This document shows positions 21,961 through 33,900 of a stretch of DNA of 64,000 nucleotides, piece after piece. Under the pieces are notes generated by a model. The model was not told the DNA's origin. It was given only the letters and a program-made list of their open reading frames with translations, and did not search any database. The DNA lies in contig WFMF01000011.1 in assembly GCA_011033025.1 (NCBI GenBank), forward strand, positions 1,202,688-1,266,687. Reading direction: 5' to 3'. Origin of the DNA: Beroe forskalii (lineage: Eukaryota > Ctenophora > Nuda > Beroida > Beroidae). The position numbers and the translations under genes were made by a program. Position 1 is the stretch's first letter. Each line of letters starts with the position of its first letter.

Positions 21961-24900
21961 TTATCGCATTTTAAGAGAATAGACACCACCCAATGAGTTT
22001 TGCCACCATTGTGCAGCATACAAACCCACCTTAGCATCGTTAGAACCTGATCCTCCTGCAAATATCCTCTTGGAATCCACGAACTTGCAGGAATAAAGGT
22101 ACTCGGCGTGGTTGTCATTCTCTTTGTACTTCACGGATTTAATGAGCTTCCCGCTCCCTAGGTCCCACAGCTGAAAAGAGCGGAATTTGCTGTCAAATTA
22201 AACGATTTCATACAAATTTAAATTACAAAGTGATGATGCATCAAATGGGTTCGCCTTATAGATGAAAATTTCACGAGAATTTAAGGCTGGCTTACAATTC
22301 TTCAATGGCCCTCTTTTAAGAAATTAATGGATTATAGAACTACTCTGAATTCCACGAAGGATGTCCAAAAAGTACGCTTCATCACCTAATTTGGGACAAT
22401 ATTCCTGGACGCAAAACATGTACATTTAGAATACCTGTAGAGCGTTCTCTATGCTGAGTGAGGCGGTGACACACTTGTCTCCCATCACGTCCACACCGTC
22501 CCCACACACTTTGGGGCCCTTGAAGGTCCTCACAGCAGCCTTCTCCGGCTCCATTCTGATATCCCACAGGAAGACCGCTCTGTGGAATGGAGGAGGGTTA
22601 CTGTTTGAGTTTGTGATGAAGTTTGGGAGCCAGTGGCTAGAAAGGACCAACTGGATGGTTTGGTTTGGAGCGCCAGTAATTTTACTGAAATCATTTGAAT
22701 CTTTCTTGAGCTTGACTTCACACGATTTCCCAAGCATGTCGATAGTGTCAAACGCTCTTTGAATTCTTAATTAAAAGTGAATCTTTGTTTAAAGGCAAAG
22801 AGATGTTTAAAAGTCATTTTGCAGGCACGATACCAATTTATACCACCTGCCTCCCAAAGTTTCAAATATACTCCATTATGCACATTGCACATATTCACTA
22901 TTCTTAAATATAAAATAAGAACTGTAGTGTTGTTCACACAAGCGTTTAGCATAAATATCTATTATGCAGCTTACAACAAAGCGGACCATTAATCTCGCAA
23001 GGAAGTGTCACAGCATTAGGCGAGCGTGGTTTTGTGTCAGTGAATTACCTGTCCCACCCTGCTGAAACACACTGGTAGGGGTTCTCAGGACGGAACTTGA
23101 TGGCGCTAACTCGCTGCTTGTGCGCATATTCCTCCTCCTCGTCATACTCCTCCGCAACACGACCCACATCCCTCACATACTCCATCCTGTTAGCGTCTAT
23201 CACCTGCAGTATACAGCCCTGTTAGCGTCTATCACCTGCAGTATACAGCCCTGTTAGCGTCTATCACCTGCAGTATACAGCCCTGTTAGCGTCTATCACC
23301 TGCAGTATACAGCCCTGTTAGCGTCTATCACCTGCAGTATACAGCCCTGTTAGCGTCTATCACCTGCAGTATACAGCCCTGTTAGCGTCTATCACCTGCA
23401 GTATACAGCCCTGTTAGCGTCTATCACCTGCAGTATACAGCCCTGTTAGCGTCTATCACCTGCAGTATACAGCCCTGTTAGCGTCTATCACCTGCAGTAT
23501 ACAGCCCTGTTAGCGTCTATCACCTGCAGTATACAGCCCTGTTAGTATATACAGCCCTGTTAGCGTCTATCACCTGCAGTATACAGCCCTGTTAGCGTCT
23601 ATCACCTGCAGTATACAGCCCTGTTATACACCGGGCAGCCCTGTTAGCGTCTATCACCTGCAGTATACAGCCCTGTTAGCGTCTATCACCTGCAGTATAC
23701 AGCCCTGTTAGCGTCTATCACCTGCAGTATACAGCCCTGTTAGCGTCTATCACCTGCAGTATACAGCCCTGTTAGCGTCTATCACCTGCAGTATACAGCC
23801 CTGTTAGCGTCTATCACCTGCAGTATACAGCCCTGTTAGCGTCTATCACCTGCAGTATACAGCCCTGTTAGCGTCTATCACCTGCAGTATACAGCCCTGT
23901 TAGTGTCTATCACCTGCAGTATACAGCCCTGTTAGTGTCTATCACCTGCAGTATACAGCCCTGTTAGCGTCTATCACCTGCAGTATACAGCCCTGTTAGT
24001 GTCACCTGCAGTATACAGCCCTGTTAGCGTCTATCACCTGCAGTATACAGCCCTGTTAGCGTCTATCACCTGCAGTATACAGCCCTGTTAGTGTCTATCA
24101 CCTGCAGTATACAGCCCTGTTAGCGTCTATCACCTGCAGTATACAGCCCTGTTAGCGTCTATCACCTGCAGTATACAGCCCTGTTAGCGTCTATCACCTG
24201 CAGTATACAGCCCTGTTAGCGTCTATCACCTGCAGTATACAGCCCTGTTAGCGTCTATCACCTGCAGTATACAGCCCTGTTAGCGTCTATCACCTGCAGT
24301 ATACAGCCCTGTTAGCGTCTATCACCTATACAGCCCTGTTAGTATCACCTGTATACAGCCCTGTTAGTGTCTATCACCTGCAGTATACAGCCCTGTTAGC
24401 GTCTATCACCTGCAGTATACAGCCCTGTTAGTGTCTATCACCTGCAGTATACAGCCCTGTTAGCGTCTATCACCTGCAGTATACAGCCCTGTTAGCGTCT
24501 ACTATCACCTGCAGTATACAGCCCTGTTAGCGTCTATCACCTGCAGTATACAGCCCTGTTAGCGTCTATCCTGCAGTATACAGCCCTGTTAGTCTATCAC
24601 CTGCAGTATACCCCTGTTAGCGTCTATCACCTGCAGTATACAGCCCTGTTAGCGTCTATCACCTGCAGTATACAGCCCTGTTAGCGTCTATCACCTGCAG
24701 TATACAGCCCTGTTAGCGTCTATCACCTGCAGTATACAGCCCTGTTAGCGTCTATCACCTGCAGTATACAGCCCTGTTAGCGTCTATCACCTGCAGTATA
24801 CAGCCCTGTTAGCGTCTATCACCTGCAGTATACAGCCCTGTTAGCGTCTATCACCTGCAGTATACAGCCCTGTTAGCGTCTATCACCTGCAGTATACAGC

Positions 24901-27900
24901 CCTGTTGCCTGTCACCTGCAGTATACAGCCCTGTTAGCGTCTATCACCTGCAGTATACAGCCCTGTTAGCGTCTATCACCTGCAGTATACAGCCCTGTTA
25001 GCGTCTATCACCTGCAGTATACAGCCCTGCCCTGCAGTATACAGCGTCTATCACCTGCAGTATACAGCCCTGTTAGCGTCTATCACCTGCAGTATACAGC
25101 CCCTGTTAGCGTCTATCACCTGCAGTATACAGCCCTGTTACAGCCCTGTTAGTATACAGCCCTGTTAGCGTCTATCACCTGCAGTATACAGCCCTGTTAG
25201 CGTCCCCTGTTAGTTGCGTCTATCACCTGCAGTACAGCCCTGTTATCGTCTATCTGCAGTATACAGCCCTGTTAGCGTCTATCACCTGCAGTATACAGCC
25301 CTGTTAGTGTCTATCATCACCTGCAGTATACAGCCCTGTTAGCGTCTATCACCTGCAGTATACAGCCCTGTTAGCGTCTATCACCTGCAGTATACAGCCC
25401 CTGTTAGTGCTGTCTATCACCTGCAGTATACAGCCCTGTTAGCCCTGTTAGCGTCTATCACCTGCAGTATACAGCCCAGCCTATACAGCCCTGTTAGTCT
25501 ATCACCTGCAGTATACAGCCCTGTTAGCGTCTATCACCTGCAGTATACAGCCCTGTTAGCGTCTATCACCTGCAGTATACAGCCCTGTTAGCGTCTATCA
25601 CCTGCAGTATACAGCCCTGTTAGCGTCTATCACCTGCAGTATACAGCCCTGTTAGCGTCTATCACCTGCAGTATACAGCCCTGTTAGCGTCTATCACCTG
25701 CAGTATACAGCCCTGTTAGCGTCTATCACCTGCAGTATACAGCCCTGTTAGCGTCTATCACCTGCAGTATACAGCCCTGTTAGCGTCTATCACCTGCAGT
25801 ATACAGCCCTGTTAGCGTCTATCACCTGCAGTATACAGCCCTGTTAGTGTCTATCACCTGCAGTATACAGCCCTGTTAGCGTCTATCACCTGCAGTATAC
25901 AGCCCTGTTAGCGTCTATCACCTGCAGTATACAGCCCTGTTGGCGTCTATCACCTGCAGTATACAGCCCTGTTAGCGTCTATCACCTGCAGTATACAGCC
26001 CTGTTGGCATCACCTGCAGTATACAGCCCTGTTAGCGTCTATCACCTGCAGTATACAGCCCTGTTAGCGTCTATCACCTGCAGTATACAGCCCTGTTAGC
26101 GTCTATCACCTGCAGTATACAGCCCTGTTAGCGTCTATCACCTGCAGTATACAGCCCTGTTAGCGTCTATCACCTGCAGTATACAGCCCTGTTAGCGTCT
26201 ATCACCTGCAGTATACAGCCCTGTTAGCGTCTATCACCTGCAGTATACAGCCCTGTTAGCGTCTATCACCTGCAGTATACAGCCCTGTTAGCGTCTATCA
26301 CCTGCAGTATACAGCCCTGTTAGCGTCTATCACCTGCAGTATACAGCCCTGTTAGCGTCTATCTATCACCTGCAGTATACAGCCCTGTTAGCTATCACCT
26401 GTATACAGCCCTGTTAGCGTCTATCACCTGCAGTATACAGCCCTGTTAGCGTCTATCACCTGCAGTATACAGCCCTGTTAGCGTCTATCACCTGCAGTAT
26501 ACAGCCCTGTTAGCGTCTATCACCTGCAGTATACAGCCCTGTTAGCGTCTATCACCTGCAGTATACAGCCCTGTTAGCGTCTATCACCTGCAGTATACAG
26601 CCCTGTTAGCGTCTATCACCTGCAGTATACAGCCCTGTTAGCGTCTATCACCTGCAGTATACAGCCCTGTTAGCGTCTATCACCTGCAGTATACAGCCCT
26701 GTTAGCGTCTATCACCTGCAGCCCTGTTAGCAGCCCTGTTAGCCCTGTTAGCGTCTATCACCTGCAGTATACAGCCCTGTTAGCGTCTATCACCTGCAGT
26801 ATACAGCCCTGTTAGCGTCTATCACCTGCAGTATACAGCCCTGTTAGCGTCTATCACCTGCAGTATACAGCCCTGTTAGCGTCTATCACCTGCAGTATAC
26901 AGCCCTGTTAGCGTCTATCACCTGCAGTATACAGCCCTGTTAGCGTCTATCACCTGCAGTATACAGCCCTGTTAGCGTCTATCACCTGCAGTATACAGCC
27001 CTGTTAGCGTCTATCACCTGCAGTATACAGCCCTGTTAGCGTCTATCACCTGCAGTATACAGCCCTGTTAGCGTCTATCACCTGCAGTATACAGCCCTGT
27101 TAGCGTCTATCACCTGCAGTATACAGCCCTGTTAGCGTCTATCACCTGCAGTATACAGCCCTGTTAGCGTCTATCACCTGCAGTATACAGCCCTGTTAGC
27201 GTCTATCACCTGCAGTATACAGCCCTGTTAGCGTCTATCACCCCTGCAGTATACAGCCCTGTTAGCGTCTATCACCTGCAGTATACAGCCCTGTTAGCGT
27301 CTATCACCTGCAGTATACAGCCCTGTTAGCGTCTATCACCTGCAGTATACAGCCCTGTTAGCGTCTATCACCTGCAGTATACAGCCCTGTTAGCGTCTGC
27401 ATCACCTGCAGTATACAGCCCTGTTGTTAGCGTCTATCACCTGCAGTATACAGCCCTGTTAGCATCACCTGCAGTATACAGCCCTGTTAGCGTCTATCAC
27501 CCCTGCAGTATACAGCCCCTTAGCGTCTATCACCTGCAGTATACAGCCCTGTTAGCGTCTATCACCTGCAGTATACAGCCCTGTTAGCGTCTATCACCTG
27601 CAGTATACAGCCCTGTTAGCGTCTATCACCTGCAGTATACAGCCCTGTTAGCGTCTATCATCACCTGCAGTATACAGCCCTGTTAGCGTCTATCACCTGC
27701 AGCCCTATATCACCTGCAGTATACAGCCCTGTTAGCGTCTATCACCTGCAGTATACAGCCCTGTTAGCGTCTATCACCTGCAGTATACAGCCCTGTTAGC
27801 GTCTATCACCTGCAGTATACAGCCCTGTTAGCGTCTATCACCTGCAGTATACAGCCCTGTTAGCGTCTATCACCTGCAGTATACAGCCCTGTTAGCGTCT

Positions 27901-30900
27901 ATCACCTGCAGTATACAGCCCTGTTAGCGTCTATCACCCTGCAGTATACAGCCCTGTTAGCGTCTATCACCTGCAGTATACAGCCCTGTTAGCGTCTATC
28001 ACCTGCAGTATACAGCCCTGTTAGCGTCTATCTATCACCCCTGTTAGCAGTATACAGCCCTGTTAGCCCCTGCGGTATACAGCCCTGTTAGCGTCTATCA
28101 CCTGCAGTATACAGCCCTGTTAGCGTCTATCACCTGCAGTATACAGCCCTGTTAGCGTCTATCACCTGCAGTATACAGCCCTGTTAGCGTCTATCACCTG
28201 CAGTATACAGCCCTGTTAGCGTCTATCACCTGCAGTATACAGCCCTGTTAGCGTCTATCACCTGCAGTATACAGCCCTGTTAGCGTCTATCACCTGCAGT
28301 ATACAGCCCTGTTAGCGTCTATCACCTGCAGTATACAGCCCTGTTAGCGTCTATCACCTGCAGTATACAGCCCTGTTAGCGTCTATCACCTGCAGTATAC
28401 AGCCCTGTTAGCGTCTATCACCTGCAGTATACAGCCCTGTTAGCGTCTATCACCTGCAGTATACAGCCCTGTTAGCGTCTATCACCTGCAGTATACAGCC
28501 CTGTTAGCGTCTATCACCTGCAGTATACAGCCCTGTTAGCGTCTATCACCTGCACAGCCCTGTTAGCGTCTATCACCTGCAGTATACAGCCCTGTTGAAG
28601 TCTATCACCTGCAGTATACAGCCCTGTTAGCGTCTATCACCTGCAGTATACAGCCCTGTTAGCGTCTATCACCTGCAGTATACAGCCCTGTTAGCGTCTA
28701 TCTCTATCACCTGCAGTATACAGCCCTGTTAGCGTCTATCACCTGCAGTATACAGCCCTGTTAGCGTCTATCACCTGCAGTATACAGCCCTGTTAGCGTC
28801 TATCACCTGCAGTATACAGCCCTGTTAGCGTCTATCACCTGCAGTATACAGCCCTGTTAGCGTCTATCACCTGCAGTATACAGCCCTGTTGGCGTCTATC
28901 ACCTGCAGTATACAGCCCTGTTAGCGTCTATCACCTGCAGTATACAGCCCTGTTAGCGTCTATCACCTGCAGTATACAGCCCTGTTAGCGTCTATCACCT
29001 GCAGTATACAGCCCTGTTAGCGTCTATCACCTGCAGTATACAGCCCTGTTAGCGTCTATCACCTGCAGTATACAGCCCTGTTAGCGTCTATCACCTGCAG
29101 TATACAGCCCTGTTAGCGTCTATCACCTGCAGTACCTGCAGTATACAGCCCTGTTAGCGTCTATCACCCTGCAGTATACAGCCCTGTTAGCGTCTATCAC
29201 CTGCAGTATACAGCCCTGTTAGCGTCTATCACCTGCAGTATACAGCCCTGTTAGCGTCTATCACCTGCAGTATACAGCCCTGTTAGCGTCTATCACCTGC
29301 AGTATACAGCCCTGTTAGCGTCTATCACCTGCAGTATACAGCCCTGTTAGCGTCTATCACCTGCAGTATACAGCCCTGTTAGCGTCTATCACCTGCAGTA
29401 TACAGCCCTGTTAGCGTCTATCACCTGCAGTATACAGCCCTGTTAGCGTCTATCACCTGCAGTATACAGCCCTGTTAGCGTCTATCACCTGCAGTATACA
29501 GCCCTGTTAGCGTCTATCACCTGCAGTATACAGCCCTGTTAGCGTCTATCACCTGCAGTATACAGCCCTGTTAGCGTCTATCACCTGCAGTATACAGCCC
29601 TGTTAGCGTCTATCACCTGCAGTATACAGCCCTGTTAGTCTATCACCTGCAGTATACAGCCCTGTTAGCGTCTATCACCTGCAGTATACAGCCCTGTTAG
29701 CGTCTATCACCTGCAGTATACAGCCCTGTTAGCGTCTATCACCTGCAGAGTATACAGTAACCCTGTTAGCGTCTATCACCTGCGGTATACAGCCCTGTTG
29801 GCGTCTATCACCTGCAGTATACAGCCCTGTTGGCGTCTATCACCCCAGTATACAGCCCTGTTAGCGTCTATCACCTGCAGTATACAGCCCTGTTAGCGTC
29901 ATATGCAGCCCTGTTAGCGTCTATCACCTGCAGTATACAGCCCTGTTAGCGTCTATCACCTGCGGTATACAGCCCTGTTAGCGTCTATCACCTGCAGTGT
30001 ACAGCCCTGTTAGCGTCTATCACCTGCAGTATACAGCCCTGTTAGCGTCTATCACCTGCAGTATACAGCCCTGTTAGCGTCTATCACCTGCAGTATACAG
30101 CCCTGTTAGCGTCTATCACCTGCAGTATACAGCCCTGTTAGCGTCTATCACTGCAGTATACAGCCCTGTTAGCGTCTATCTCACCTGCAGTATATATCAC
30201 CTGCAGTAGCCCTGTTAGCGTCTATCACACCGGTATACAGCCCTGTTACATCACCTGCATCACCTGCAGTATACAGCCCTGTTAGCGTCTCACCTGCAGT
30301 ATACAGCCCTGTTAGCGTCTATCACCTGCAGTATACAGCCCTGTTAGCGTCTATCACCTGCAGTATACAGCCCTGTTAGCGTCTATCACCTGCAGTATGC
30401 TACAGCCCTGTTAGCGTCTATCACCTGCAGTATACAGCCCTGTTAGCGTCTATCACCTGCAGTATACAGCCCTGTTAGTGTCTATCACCTGCAGTATACA
30501 GCCCTGTTAGCGTCTATCACCTGCAGTATACAGCCCTGTTAGCGTCTATCACCTGCAGTATACAGCCCTGTTAGCGTCTATCACCTGCAGTATACAGCCC
30601 TGTTAGCGTCTATCACCTGCAGTATACAGCCCTGTTAGTGTCTATCACCTGCAGTATACAGCCCTGTTAGCGTCTATCACCTGCAGTATACAGCCCTGTT
30701 AGTGTCTATCACCTGCAGTATACAGCCCTGTTAGCGTCTATCACCTGCAGTATATACAGCCCTGTTAGCGTCTATCACCTGCAGTATACAGCCCTGTTAG
30801 CGTCTATCACCTGCAGTATACAGCCCTGTTAGCGTCTATCACCTGCAGTATACAGCCCTGTTAGCGTCTATGCAGTATATCACCTGCAGTATACAGCCCT

Positions 30901-33900
30901 GTTAGCGTCTATCACCTGCAGTATACAGCCCTGTTAGCGTCTATCACCTGCAGTATACAGCCCTGTTAGCGTCTATCACCTGCAGTATACAGCCCTGTTA
31001 GTGTCTATCACCTGCAGTATACAGCCCTGTTAGTGTCTATTACCTGCAGTATACAGCCCTGTTAGCGTCTATCACCTGCAATATACATTTTCTGAGCTTA
31101 TGATTCAGTCTATCTCATATTACGTATAAAAATCCCTTTTTAATGCCCTTCATGTAACGAATGCCTGACCTGGATTCGTCTGTTATCGAGAGCGCAGACA
31201 TGGTAGCTGGGAGAGGTGTCTAAGGAGTAGATGGCATTTTCCAGATCTACTTTGGAGGTCTCCACCAGTCCTGCTTCCTCCTCCAGCTTGTAGGTCTGGA
31301 TAAGACCGTCAGCTGTTCCTGTAATGATGAACTGATACATGTGTGCGTCTGCTACTGCTATTTTAGCTTCCCTTTGAGCTTAATGAGCTACGTACAAATT
31401 CTTCCACTTTTTCAAATTTTTAAAGCTCTAAATCGTTTTTCATATCAATCTGATCAAACTGATTTATAACTTTTATGAGGCTTCTCGGGCCACAATGAAG
31501 AACTTATACCTACCACAAATCATAAGCTTGAATTTCAAATTATTACCAAACTGTGTTGATGTAAAAACTACTTAACCACGTTTTATACAAACGTACCTGC
31601 TACAATTCGGTGATGGTCGGAATCAACGTGGTCCCGAATACTGGTTACAGGCATATTCTCAGGGGATGGCTGAAGTTTAAAACGCATGGTCAAAAGTTTG
31701 ATACTTTGATACAATAAATTGTAAAATTCAAATGAATTGAAAATAATTTTTAGGGCACGACCAAATCAATGCCAATCATATCAGTTAATAATCCTGAAAG
31801 GGATTCAATGAGTCCTGAATATGCTTCAATTTTGAGGCAAGCATATGATTATGAATACAATCTTTAAAACATCCGATTCCTTACTTTCAATTTCAAAGAA
31901 TATGAATTTCAGTTTGAATTTCAGCCGTTTTCGTTTGTGTTAACCGTACCTGAGCAGTGTAGGACCGTTTGGTAGTCTTGAAGTTGTGAACATTAATCTT
32001 TCCGTTGCCGAAGCCTAGGGCCACCTCGGTGGTGCCTTGTAGGAAGTGCATGCTGTAGAGCCCGACAGCTTGGGAGGCCACGTAGATCTGTCTCTTGGTG
32101 GTGATGGCGTCTGTAGGGGGCACCAGTCTGCCGGCCATCATCTCAGCAGTGAGGGCGTGCTTCCTCTTGTAGAGGTCCGGGAACAGCACCGACATGTCCA
32201 CCTGGGGGTGGAAAGGGTTAGAAGCTGTAATGGATGGGGCAGAGGGTTCAACAGAACCTAGAGGGAATTTAGGGTTAGGGTTAAGAGGAGGGTTCGGGGA
32301 TAGAAAGGGACTTGGGGATCAGAAGGGGTTATGGGTCCGCCTTAGTTAGGGTAGAACAGGGGCTATGGGGTCAGAGGAAGTAATTATGCCTTAGGGCTTA
32401 AGAGTATAGGGAGCGAGATAAGAGCGGTCTTGAGTTCATAATGAAAGTATTAGGTCGTATTTCATTTTCAATGAATAAAATTGCAGAGGTGTGAAATGTA
32501 GGAATTTTAAATTATTTAAAAAAAAACAGACAAAGAGTTGAATTTTTGCAATTAGGCATCGTCACATGTTACGTTAGGTGATTACGCAATACGTGAATAA
32601 TCCCTTAGTATTGGAATTTTCCTCCTGCTCAACCATTTTTCTAGGCATTTTACATTTACCAACTCCAAGTCCTTCCGCTGATTCTTTGAAAATGGCTATA
32701 ATTGAGACTGCTTTCTCTTTCTTTTAGCTCTGAACAAAAATTGACTGAATTCGAATAAAAATTAACCAAACCATTCATGTTAGTGCAAGTTACTTTTAAA
32801 TAATTTTCATTGTTCATCTGGCGACTGGGACACAGCTTCCAACCAATTGTTTGCTTTATAAATTTGGGGAACAGGAGTAATGATCTAGTCAACTTGAATT
32901 GAACTCGCAATAGACAAGGGTAGTGCAGGGTTGCACAATCACCTGTATTCCTGTAACCTGGTTCTGGGGAGGAATGGGACATTATTTTAAATTTGAGTGA
33001 ATTATATAGCCTAAAATCCTAGTAAGCCAGTTATAAAGTCAGTAGCAGCCAGCAAAATTTTTAACCCTTTGCTGTCGCCTGCCTTGCCCGCCACGGAATT
33101 TTGGATGCATAAATATTTAAAACCTTAAATAGCGAAATAAATCAATTTGTGCAATTCTGGTAAAAAGGTTAAAAACCTGGGAAACACTCAGGCCAGTTAC
33201 ACAATAGCTCAAAAGTATCATGTCACTTTATAGCAATGTTTGGAAATTCTCCGATCTTTCAATGCACATTTTGGGCACGCTTCAGGCAGAAAGCTCAAGG
33301 AGCACGTGGGCAGAAACACCTCGGTCACACTCGAGGGCGGAAGGCAAACCTGGAGCAGAGTATGGGCACTATAGGCAGTAGGCATTCTGATGACCAAAGC
33401 CACGATCCAATAAACTGCATTGCTGCAAGACCTTTACAATAGCACAATGACCAGGAAGGTAGTTCTTTTCCTGTTGCTCACCTTCATTGAGGCAGATGAA
33501 ATGGGAATTGACTAGAAGAGGGGGTGGCGATACTTTACCCCATGCTATACTTTGCTCGGGTTCAGAATTTTTCAGCTCCACAGTATCGGTTGGAACCTGA
33601 CTGCCAATTGTCAAGGCATTCAGGCAACAACAAATGCTTAGTGAGAACTGCGAGCGAAGGGTGGAAGGGGAACATGAACAGTTAGGGAGTTCAGCTGGGT
33701 TCATGCCTGGTTATTTTCAGCCCTGAACCCCCCAATAACAGTTACCGTGGGGTAGTGAGCGAAGGGTGGGTGTAGAGAGGAGGTGGAACCACGGCGAGCA
33801 GGCTTCATGTTTCAGCGACAAATCACAACCCAATACTAAGTTACATTCGATCTGAAGTTGGTCATAGCTCCATACGACGCCTGTGTCATGCACTATCATC

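Noticed and set aside
23204-31084. Array of 32-bp direct repeats as a CRISPR array
   Set aside because: There are no unique spacers; the repeat is contiguous, and the window is eukaryotic with introns. The unit is explained by the exon junction.
32268-32285. Interstitial telomere
   Set aside because: Only two to three TTAGGG-like units, too few to mean more than chance.
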